From Clostridiales bacterium (GTDB taxonomy: Bacteria; Bacillota; Clostridia; Oscillospirales; Oscillospiraceae), in NCBI GenBank assembly GCA_021205375.1, contig JAJPXR010000152.1, positions 1 through 14,352 on the forward strand: DNA of 14,352 nucleotides, read 5' to 3'. Of the stretch, positions 5,810 through 12,066 are shown piece by piece. Under the pieces are notes generated by a model, which searched no databases, was not told the DNA's origin, and saw only the letters and a list, made by a program, of their open reading frames with translations. Made by a program: the position numbers and the translations under genes. The stretch's first letter is position 1, and each line of letters begins with the position of its first letter.

Positions 5810-7549
5810 TTGCCATTCCATATTGTAGAAAAGACCGCAGACATCCTCATCATCGGCGGCGGGACGGCGGGGTGCTATGCCGCGCTGACATTAGCTGCCC
5901 ATGAGGGGCTGTCGGTGCTGATTGCAGAAAAAGCCAACATCCGGCGCAGCGGCTGCCTTGCAGCAGGTGTGAACGCCATCAACGCCTATATCCCGGCGGG
6001 AAAAACGCCGGAGGACTATCTGGAGTACGTCCGCTGGGATGCAGCGGGCATTATCCGGGACGATTTGGTGCTGTCTATGGCTCGGCGGTTCAACAGCGTT
6101 GTTGGTCGGCTGGAAGATCTGGGCCTGGTTATTTTGAAGGATGAGACCGGGGCCTATGCCCTCCGAGGACAGTGGAACATCAAAATCAACGGGGAAAACA
6201 TCAAACCGCTCCTGTCTCAGGCTGTATACCGGGCGAAAAATGTTGAGGTACTCAACCATGTGAACATCACCGATTACCTGATCTTAAATGGTCGGGTGGT
6301 CGGGGCGGCAGGGTTTTCCGTCCGGGAGGAAACCGCCTATTTCCTCCGTGCAAGAGCGGTGATTTGCACTGCCGGGGGCGCGGCGGGTCTGTACCGGCCC
6401 AACAACCCCGGCTTTTCCCAGCATAAAATGTGGTACCCCCCTTTTAACACCGGAACGGGGTATGCGCTTGGCATCCGTGCAGGAGCGGAAATGACCACCT
6501 TCGAGATGCGATTTGTGGCCCAACGGTGCAAGGATACCATCGCCCCAACCGGCACCATCGCCTTGGGCGTAGGGGCAAAACAGGTCAACGCGCAGGGCGA
6601 GGAATACACCAGCCGATATGGACTTTCCACCTCCGGTCGGGCCTACGGCACTACCAACGAAACGCATCAGGGGCGGGGGCCGTGTTACCTGAATACCATC
6701 GGTATCACCTCCAGACAGGATGAAGATCTGCTGAAAGCCTACTTAAACATGGCTCCCAGCCAAACCCTCAAGTGGCTGGAAAGCGGGAAGCGGCCCTCCC
6801 AGCAAAACGTGGAGTTGGAAGGAACAGAGCCGTATGTAGTGGGCGGACACACTGCCAGCGGTTACTGGGTGGATACCGGACGGCGCACCACCCTGCGAGG
6901 ACTGTATGCCGCCGGGGATGTAGCTGGCGGCGCACCGAAAAAATTTGTCACCGGAGCGCTGGCGGAGGGAGAAATCGCGGCTAACACAGCCCTGGCCGAT
7001 TTGCCAGGGTTGCCCCTGCCAGAGGATGAAGCCCTGCAAGCGCAGGAGCAGGCCATTCTCCAGACCTACGAGCAGCACCTGACCCCAGCAGATACCTCTA
7101 CCGTCAAGCGGTACTCCCGGCACTTCGTGCCTCCCTGCCGCTACACCAGCCAGCAGTTGGAGGAGGCCATGCAGAAAGTGATGGACGACTACGCCGGAGG
7201 AATCCACAGCAGCTACCGCTACAGCGAGGCTCAACTGGACATTGCAGATGAGCGGCTGGAGGGTTTGACGGCGCTGGCACAGGATCTCAGGGGGACAGAC
7301 ACTGACGATCTGCTTCACATCTATGAACTAAAGGACCGGCTTTTGGTATGCCAAAGCCTGATCGCCCATCTGCGGGCCAGAAGGGAAACTCGTTGGGCAG
7401 GATTTGGCTTCAACACGGATTACCCCGGTGTGGACGACAGTTGGCAGCTTTACGTCAACTCGCGTCTGGAGAACGGAACACTAAAAATACACTATCGAAA
7501 CCTGGTGAAGGAGGCGATCACCTTTGAGTATCCTGATTCAAACGGATAA
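5810..7549 (+). CDS. aprA: Adenylylsulfate (APS) reductase alpha-subunit-like flavoprotein
   Basis: The 579-residue protein has an N-terminal FAD site (ILIIGGGTAGC, G16-G21) and a substrate region RSGCLAAGVNAIN matching the AprA pattern with its Asn. RFVAQRCKD..APTG contains the family's active-site arginine segment, VGGHTASGYWVD the conserved His, and GLYAAGDVAGG and KKFVTGALAEGEIA close the FAD domain. The family reduces APS to sulfite and AMP with electrons from AprB. It is shorter than dissimilatory AprA (about 640 residues or more), so an assimilatory-type or related flavoprotein is likely. TTG 5810 is preferred because AGAGGGAG (5796-5803) is 6 bases upstream. ATG 5789 has no visible ribosome site. 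Residues about 426-443 are encoded by an inverted dispersed repeat. The 3' end overlaps aprB by 26 bases. Confidence 0.85.
   Translation: MPFHIVEKTADILIIGGGTAGCYAALTLAAHEGLSVLIAEKANIRRSGCLAAGVNAINAYIPAGKTPEDYLEYVRWDAAGIIRDDLVLSMARRFNSVVGRLEDLGLVILKDETGAYALRGQWNIKINGENIKPLLSQAVYRAKNVEVLNHVNITDYLILNGRVVGAAGFSVREETAYFLRARAVICTAGGAAGLYRPNNPGFSQHKMWYPPFNTGTGYALGIRAGAEMTTFEMRFVAQRCKDTIAPTGTIALGVGAKQVNAQGEEYTSRYGLSTSGRAYGTTNETHQGRGPCYLNTIGITSRQDEDLLKAYLNMAPSQTLKWLESGKRPSQQNVELEGTEPYVVGGHTASGYWVDTGRRTTLRGLYAAGDVAGGAPKKFVTGALAEGEIAANTALADLPGLPLPEDEALQAQEQAILQTYEQHLTPADTSTVKRYSRHFVPPCRYTSQQLEEAMQKVMDDYAGGIHSSYRYSEAQLDIADERLEGLTALAQDLRGTDTDDLLHIYELKDRLLVCQSLIAHLRARRETRWAGFGFNTDYPGVDDSWQLYVNSRLENGTLKIHYRNLVKEAITFEYPDSNG
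7085..7137 (-). repeat. Dispersed structured repeat, copy B (inside aprA, inverted)
   Basis: On the minus strand 7137-7101 reads CAGGGA, hairpin GGCAC-GAA-GTGCC, then GGGAGTACCGCTTGACGG, matching copy A at 31 of 37 bases. The following TAGAGGTATC (to about 7085) resembles the bases after copy A's second unit. Two stem pairs differ from copy A (G-C to C-G, G-C to A-T) and both stay paired. It encodes TSTVKRYSRHFVPPC of AprA in the sense frame with no stop. Only one 3' unit is present, against two in copies A and C. Confidence 0.72.
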
Positions 7550-7838
7550 GTGCCGGAACTGCGGACGCTGTATAGAAGCGTGCCCCGGAAATCTGATTCA
7601 GGTGAATCCCCAGGGAAAAGTCTGGCTTCGCCACCCGGAGGAGTGCTGGGGATGCACTTCCTGCCTGAAAGAGTGCCAGTTCGAGGCCATCTATTTTTAT
7701 CTGGGCGCGGACATTGGCGGGCGGGGGAGCTTGATGCACACCCGTCGTGAGGGCGATTTGTGCCACTGGATCGTAGAGCCGCCTAATGGCAGACCGGTAG
7801 TTATCACGGTAGACCGGCGCAGCGCAAACAAATATTAG
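7524..7838 (+). CDS. aprB: APS reductase beta-subunit-like ferredoxin with two [4Fe-4S] clusters
   Basis: The 104-residue iron-sulfur protein has two cluster motifs, CxxCxxCxxxC at C10-C13-C16-C20 and C41-C44-C47-C51. A tail follows (YLGADIGGRGSLMHTR, then WIVEPPNGRPVVITV) resembling the AprB segment that wraps onto AprA. It would pass electrons to the flavin of AprA for APS reduction. It is shorter than dissimilatory AprB. The start is TTG 7524, supported by a perfect AAGGAGG (7508-7514) 9 bases upstream. No in-frame ATG fits. It overlaps the end of aprA, indicating coupled translation of the two subunits, and ends 10 bases before cysD. Confidence 0.85.
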   Translation: MSILIQTDKCRNCGRCIEACPGNLIQVNPQGKVWLRHPEECWGCTSCLKECQFEAIYFYLGADIGGRGSLMHTRREGDLCHWIVEPPNGRPVVITVDRRSANKY

Positions 7839-7848
7839 GAGGGAGACC

Positions 7849-8757
7849 ATGAGCGACCTATCCCATCTGGAGAAACTGGAGGCGGAGGCCATCTACATTA
7901 TGCGGGAGGTTGCAGCGGAGTGCGAAAAGCCAGTGATGCTCTATTCGATTGGCAAAGACAGCTCCGTTTTGCTTCACCTGGCGCTCAAAGCCTTTTACCC
8001 GGAAAAGCCCCCCTTCCCCTTTCTCCATGTGAACACCACCTGGAAATTCCACGAGATGATCACGTTCCGGGACAAAACAGCGGAGAAATACGGCATCGAA
8101 ATGCTGGAGTATATCAATCAGGAGGGTGTGGCCCAGGGAATCAATCCCTTTGACAGCGGTTCCTCTTACACAGACATCATGAAAACCCAGGCGTTGAAAC
8201 AGGCTCTGACCAAATATGGTTTTACTGCGGCCTTCGGTGGGGGCCGCCGGGATGAGGAAAAGAGCCGGGCCAAGGAACGTATTTTCTCCTTCCGCAACGC
8301 AGCCCAGGCCTGGGACCCGAAAAACCAGCGGCCAGAGATGTGGAAACTGTACAACACAGAGATTTATCAGGGGGAGAGCATCCGGGTATTTCCCATTTCC
8401 AACTGGACAGAAAAAGACATCTGGCAATATATCAAACAGGAAAACATTGAAATCGTCCCTTTGTATTTTGCCAAAAAGCGCCCTGTGGTGGAGCGAAATG
8501 GCAACCTCATAATGGTGGATGATGACCGTATTTTGCAGCATTTGCGCCCTGGCGAGAAAGTTACAGAAAAAAAGGTGCGCTTCCGCACCCTGGGCTGTTA
8601 TCCGCTCACCGGCGGAGTGGAATCCGAAGCGGATACGCTGGATGCCATTATTGAGGAGACGTTAAGCTCTGTGGAATCCGAGCGCACCAGCCGGGTTATT
8701 GACAGCGACGATGGCTTTGCCAGCATGGAAAAGCGCAAGCGGGAGGGATATTTCTGA
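7849..8757 (+). CDS. cysD: Sulfate adenylyltransferase small subunit CysD
   Basis: The 302 residues equal the usual family length. The PP-loop SIGKDSS (33-39) binds ATP, and FGGGRRDEEKSRAKER and VFPISNWTEKDIW are typical of CysD. It catalyses ATP + sulfate to APS + pyrophosphate, driven by GTP hydrolysis in CysN. AGGAGGGAG precedes ATG 7849. The stop shares one base with the cysN start (TGATG), so the heterodimer subunits are translationally coupled. The gene follows aprAB directly, so sulfate activation and APS reduction are made together. Confidence 0.96.
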   Translation: MSDLSHLEKLEAEAIYIMREVAAECEKPVMLYSIGKDSSVLLHLALKAFYPEKPPFPFLHVNTTWKFHEMITFRDKTAEKYGIEMLEYINQEGVAQGINPFDSGSSYTDIMKTQALKQALTKYGFTAAFGGGRRDEEKSRAKERIFSFRNAAQAWDPKNQRPEMWKLYNTEIYQGESIRVFPISNWTEKDIWQYIKQENIEIVPLYFAKKRPVVERNGNLIMVDDDRILQHLRPGEKVTEKKVRFRTLGCYPLTGGVESEADTLDAIIEETLSSVESERTSRVIDSDDGFASMEKRKREGYF

Positions 8758-10445
8758 TGAATGACCTGTTGAAATTTATCACCTGTGGCAGCGTGGACGA
8801 TGGAAAATCCACCCTTATTGGACATATATTGTACGATGCCAAGCTGCTCTATACCGATCAGGAAAAGGCATTGGAACTGGACAGCAAGGTTGGTTCCCGC
8901 AGCGGCAAAATCGACTACTCCCTGCTGCTGGACGGATTGATGGCCGAGCGGGAACAGGGAATCACCATTGATGTGGCCTACCGTTACTTCACCACTGAGC
9001 GCCGCAGCTTCATTGTGGCGGACACCCCCGGCCACGAGGAGTACACCCGTAACATGGCGGTGGGAGCCTCCTTTGCCGACCTGTCGGTGATATTGCTGGA
9101 CGCCACAAAGGGCGTTCTGGTGCAAACCCGCCGCCATGCCCGCATTTGCAAGCTGATGGGGATTCAGCATTTCGTCTTTGCCGTAAACAAGATGGACTTG
9201 GCTGGTTACAGTCAGCTTTGTTTTTTCGATATTCAACGAGAAGTGGCAGCGCTGACGGCTGAACTGGATTTGGAGGACGTGATCATCATTCCAGTCAGCG
9301 CCACAGAGGGAGATAATGTGACCGCTCGTTCTCCTCGAATGCCCTGGTACAGTGGAGCGGCGCTGCTGGAATATCTGGAAACGGTAGATATTACGCAGAA
9401 AGAGATCAATGGTGCCTTTTGTATGCCCGTCCAGCGGGTCTGCCGTCCGAATCACCAATTTCGAGGATTTCAGGGACAAATCGAGTCCGGCAGCATTGAC
9501 GTTGGGGATCAAATCTGTGTCTACCCCAGCGGGGAACATGGACAGGTCAGTCAAGTTTTAGTAGGAAACCATTCGGTGCAGCGGGCGGAAACCGGCCAGC
9601 CGGTGACACTCCAGCTGACCCGGGAGATAGATGTCTCCCGCGGCTGTATCCTGTCTGGGAAAGATCAATGGAAGCCAGCGCACAAGGCAGAGGTGACCCT
9701 CCTTTGGATGGATGATGTCCCCCTGTCTGTCGGGAAGGAATACCTGATGAAGCTGGGTACCAAACGGGTTTGGGCCACGGTGGAAACCATCGACTACCTG
9801 TTAGATGTCAACACCGGAAGCAAGCTGCCTGCTCAAAGCGTAGAAAAAAACGGGATTGCCCGTTGCAGATTGTCTTTCGCGGAACCAATTATGGCAGAGA
9901 TGTTTGCCCAAAACAAGGCGTTGGGTGCGCTGATCCTCATTGACCGGGTCTCTCATATGACTGCCGCCTGCGGGGTAGTGGAGGCCTTGGACGAAGAGGA
10001 GACCCAGCCCACTTTTACAGATGGTGTACATTCTCTCAAGGGCAGCCTGTTTGACACCTGGACCTATCGACTGGACAGCGATACCCTGGGGCGTCAGCCC
10101 TGGACGGGAACACTGCGATTGGGAGATTCGGTTCCACTGATCGGTGAGAGCTTTCATTACCCAGAGGAGTTCGATGTAGTTTCCCCGGAACAGGGTACGA
10201 CTGTTCTTATCCGACATGGCGCGGTGCAGAAGCTGTTGCTGCTGAAGGAGTATGTTTACACAGGTGTGTCGGTGCTGGATCAGCGGGGATTCCGACTGAA
10301 TGTCCGTTCGCAGGAGGATTGGAACGCCTTCCTGCATCAATGGCAGGAGAGCGGGGCGCTTGTTGCCTATCAGGAATGGTCGGTATGGGCCGTGACTGGC
10401 CTTTATACCATTGAAAAATCTCCCGAAATTTTTTCAAAACCATAA
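8757..10445 (+). CDS. cysN: Sulfate adenylyltransferase GTPase subunit CysN with a C-terminal extension
   Basis: Of 562 residues, about 1-415 are a normal CysN: G1 GSVDDGKS (11-18), GITIDVAYRYF, G3 DTPGHEEY, G4 NKMD and two beta-barrel domains ending near RVSHMTAACGVV. The GTPase activates CysD to form APS. After residue 415 follow about 148 further residues (from TQPTFTDGVHSLKGS to the end). These do not show an APS-kinase P-loop (GxSGxGKS), so this is not a CysNC fusion. The extension is not recognised. It contains GDSVPLIGE and FHYPEEFDVV, looks like a compact beta-rich domain, and ends near SPEIFSKP. The gene closes the operon, and a terminator begins 17 bases after its stop. Confidence 0.93.
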   Translation: MNDLLKFITCGSVDDGKSTLIGHILYDAKLLYTDQEKALELDSKVGSRSGKIDYSLLLDGLMAEREQGITIDVAYRYFTTERRSFIVADTPGHEEYTRNMAVGASFADLSVILLDATKGVLVQTRRHARICKLMGIQHFVFAVNKMDLAGYSQLCFFDIQREVAALTAELDLEDVIIIPVSATEGDNVTARSPRMPWYSGAALLEYLETVDITQKEINGAFCMPVQRVCRPNHQFRGFQGQIESGSIDVGDQICVYPSGEHGQVSQVLVGNHSVQRAETGQPVTLQLTREIDVSRGCILSGKDQWKPAHKAEVTLLWMDDVPLSVGKEYLMKLGTKRVWATVETIDYLLDVNTGSKLPAQSVEKNGIARCRLSFAEPIMAEMFAQNKALGALILIDRVSHMTAACGVVEALDEEETQPTFTDGVHSLKGSLFDTWTYRLDSDTLGRQPWTGTLRLGDSVPLIGESFHYPEEFDVVSPEQGTTVLIRHGAVQKLLLLKEYVYTGVSVLDQRGFRLNVRSQEDWNAFLHQWQESGALVAYQEWSVWAVTGLYTIEKSPEIFSKP

Positions 10446-10461
10446 TTGGAAAGAACCTTTG

Positions 10462-10500
10462 CCCGGTTATAGCGTCAGGCTATATCCGGGTATTTTCTTT
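10462..10500 (+). terminator. Rho-independent terminator of the sulfate operon
   Basis: CCCGG-T-TATAGC (10462-10473) pairs with GCTATA-T-CCGGG (10479-10490) around a 5-nt loop with one T-T mismatch, followed by TATTTTCTTT. It ends the transcript that begins near 1600. Confidence 0.88.
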
Positions 10501-10586
10501 CAGTATTGGACGGGTTCGTCGGCCAGTGTTACCATTTTATTCAACAAACAATTCACTGTGTCAGGAAGAAGGAAGGAACGTCGCAG

Positions 10587-10757
10587 ATGGAACGGGGCAT
10601 TGAGATAAAATGTATTTATGGGGACGGCGCGAAAATTGAGGGGGAACAAACCGGCTCCATCAGCTTCCCCATTTACCAGACCGCCACCTTCGCTCACCCG
10701 GCGGTGGGACAAAGCACCGGCTATGATTACAGCCGCCTGCAAAACCCCACACGGCAA
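10587..10757 (+). pseudogene. 5' fragment of a PLP-dependent trans-sulfuration enzyme (cystathionine gamma-synthase / O-acetylhomoserine sulfhydrylase type)
   Basis: ATG 10587, preceded by AAGGAAGGAA, opens a protein starting MERGIEIKCIYGD with GSISFPIYQTATFAHP and GYDYSRLQNPTR. This is the N-terminus of the Cys/Met-metabolism PLP enzyme family, which is normally about 380-430 residues. Similarity stops after NPTR (about 10754). The frame runs on for 14 unrelated codons to TAA 10797-10799, so only about 57 native residues remain and the PLP lysine is absent. The break coincides with the 3' end of the HxlR gene on the other strand. A whole enzyme would have fitted the pathway by fixing sulfide into homocysteine or cysteine. 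A weak promoter (TTGGAC 10506, TACCAT 10530) may lie upstream. Confidence 0.8.
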
Positions 10758-11055
10758 GCTCCGTCAAGATTGGAATCAGAGATCGAACGGAGTTGGTAAT
10801 TTCATACTCTACCCGAATCGGAACCTCCATATACTCTGTCCGTTTGACCAGCCCATCCTCCTCCAGTTCCTTTAAGGATTTCGCCAGCATGGTGTTGGAG
10901 ATGCTGCCCATTTTTCGCTTAATGTCATTATATCTGGCGGGGCCGTCATTCGACAGCGAACATAAAATAGACATTTTCCACCTCCCGCCTATCGCACTCA
11001 TTGCTTTCTGCAAAGGGCATCCTACAGTGCAGGGACAAACATGCTCGTTCGCCAT
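10660..11055 (-). CDS. HxlR-family transcriptional regulator with a replaced C-terminal tail
   Basis: The minus-strand start at 11055 has GGAGG 7 bases upstream. The first about 104 residues are an HxlR winged-helix protein: CPLQKAMSAIGGRWKMSIL, RYNDIKRKMGSISNTMLAKSL, LEEDGLVKRTEY, VEYEITNSVRSLIPILTELAVWG. Cysteines at 7, 9 and 13 sit where redox- or electrophile-sensing family members often have one. After WG (about 10744) the remaining 27 residues are the antisense of the lyase fragment, so the native end is lost. The DNA-binding domain looks complete, so it may still work as a dimeric repressor. It diverges from the efflux gene at 11289 and may control it through the shared intergenic region. 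Confidence 0.8.
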   Translation of the reverse strand: MANEHVCPCTVGCPLQKAMSAIGGRWKMSILCSLSNDGPARYNDIKRKMGSISNTMLAKSLKELEEDGLVKRTEYMEVPIRVEYEITNSVRSLIPILTELAVWGFAGGCNHSRCFVPPPGERRWRSGKWGS

Positions 11056-11083
11056 TTCATTTCCTCCATTAGAAAAGTTTTTT

Positions 11084-11093
11084 AGTACCTACT
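11084..11093. promoter_or_regulatory. Candidate HxlR operator
   Basis: AGTA-CC-TACT is a short perfect inverted repeat between the divergent HxlR and efflux genes. It lies 18 bases upstream of the -35 box at 11111 and 29 bases upstream of the HxlR start. Half-sites of this kind occur in operators of HxlR-family regulators such as YodB. Assignment rests on position and symmetry only. Confidence 0.4.
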
Positions 11094-11110
11094 CCATAAA
11101 AACTGCGTAG

Positions 11111-11139
11111 TTGACATGAGTATATCCCGTGTCTATAAT
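11111..11139 (+). promoter_or_regulatory. Perfect consensus sigma-70 promoter
   Basis: TTGACA (11111-11116), a 17-nt spacer and TATAAT (11134-11139) match the consensus at every position. It reads rightward to the truncated efflux gene and possibly into gshA. The 140-base stretch after it is AT-rich with no gene. I see no NiCo-type riboswitch in it. Confidence 0.85.
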
Positions 11140-11288
11140 CATATTACGGCAGGTAGCGTTTTAAGAGTAAAGCCTTTTTACGGAGCGCATTAAGAAAGGT
11201 GTTCTTTAACTGTATTCTTTTGTGCTTTACCTTTTTTCTATGGAAAAGTTGATTCATTTTTAGCGAAAAAGGTCCAAAAGGTGGTGAA

Positions 11289-11760
11289 ATGATGGGAAAC
11301 AGCAGAAATCAAACGATCGTCAGAACCAGTATAATAGGCGTTACAATGAACGTATTGCTTTTTGCACTGAAAATCGTTGTGGGTACACTGAGCGACTCCA
11401 TAGCAATTACACTGGATGCTGTCAACAACCTGCCAGATGCTGCCTCCAGCGTAATTACTCTTGTCGGAGGAAAACTCGCAGGCAAAGAACCGGACAAAGA
11501 GCATCCATTTGGCCACGGGAGAATCGAATACTTCAGTGCCTTGATAATATCTCTGCTTGTCTTATACGCCGGAGTGGCGTCACTTGAGGCATCGGTGTGC
11601 GGCATTTTACATCCTGAAACTCCAACCTATACCTCAATTTCATTGATTATCATTGCAATCGCTGTTGTGGTAAAAATCGCACTCGGAAGATATTTTGTGA
11701 CAGCAGGAAAACGTGTGGACTCTAATTCCCTCATTAATTCTGGAAAGGATGCCACACTGG
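11289..11760 (+). pseudogene. Cation diffusion facilitator (CDF) efflux protein, 3'-truncated
   Basis: About 157 native residues show the CDF N-terminal half: a first helix (IIGVTMNVLLFALKIVVG), the metal-site-bearing helix DAVNNLPDAASSV, the loop HPFGHGRIEYFSAL and two or more further helices ending at SGKDATLD. Family members are about 300-400 residues, so the later helices and the cytoplasmic domain are missing. After about 11760 the frame runs into an unrelated segment. AGGTGG (11279) fits the second ATG (11292) better than the first. A perfect promoter precedes it, so it may still be transcribed, but it is unlikely to be a working exporter. Its base composition is AT-richer than the flanking genes. 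Confidence 0.8.
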
Positions 11761-11763
11761 ATC

Positions 11764-12054
11764 TATCTTCTTGTAAAGTTCTTCGTTTCCTATCTCGATT
11801 TGCCCCCATTCTCTCAAAACTTGGTTTCGTGGACTATAGGGGTATTGGGGATTTGGAGAAGGAACCAAAGCTCCACATCCTGCTGGTGGGCTACAACGGA
11901 GCCAGAAATACCGGCGCAGACGTGCGGGTAGCGGAAATCGTAAAACAGCTTCAGCAACGCCTCGGCAAAGAGAAAGTGCAAGCTCTGGCTGGACAGCGGG
12001 GCCACGCTGGAGCAGGCGATGGAGCAGTTAAAACGAGCTGTTCGAGGTGTGTAA
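11764..12054 (+). pseudogene. Gene fragment resembling a polysaccharide pyruvyl transferase-type protein, with an out-of-frame tail
   Basis: In the frame of the efflux remnant, about 11764-11980 encodes FVDYRGIGDLEKEPKLHILL and VGYNGARNTGADVRVAEIVK. The LLVGYNGARNTG motif is like the N-terminal nucleotide-site segment of polysaccharide pyruvyl transferase-like proteins. From about 11985 a different frame reads LWLDSGATLEQAMEQLKRAV and stops at TAA 12052-12054, 12 bases before gshA. This looks like a native C-terminus. The two parts may be the start and end of one gene joined by an internal deletion, or remains of two genes. I do not recognise the tail. It could have been the gene before gshA in an operon. 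Confidence 0.5.
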
Positions 12055-12066
12055 GGAGGGATTCTC

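Noticed and set aside
4168..5853. 561-residue open frame on the minus strand
   Set aside because: It is antisense to cysW and cysA, has no ribosome site or recognisable domain, and reflects GC-rich codon bias of the sense genes.
8757..10445. CysNC bifunctional enzyme (APS kinase fusion)
   Set aside because: No kinase P-loop or other APS-kinase motif is visible in the C-terminal 148 residues.
11141..11288. NiCo (czcD-type) riboswitch upstream of the efflux gene
   Set aside because: Position is suggestive, but the conserved GC-rich junction motifs of that class are not visible in this AT-rich leader.
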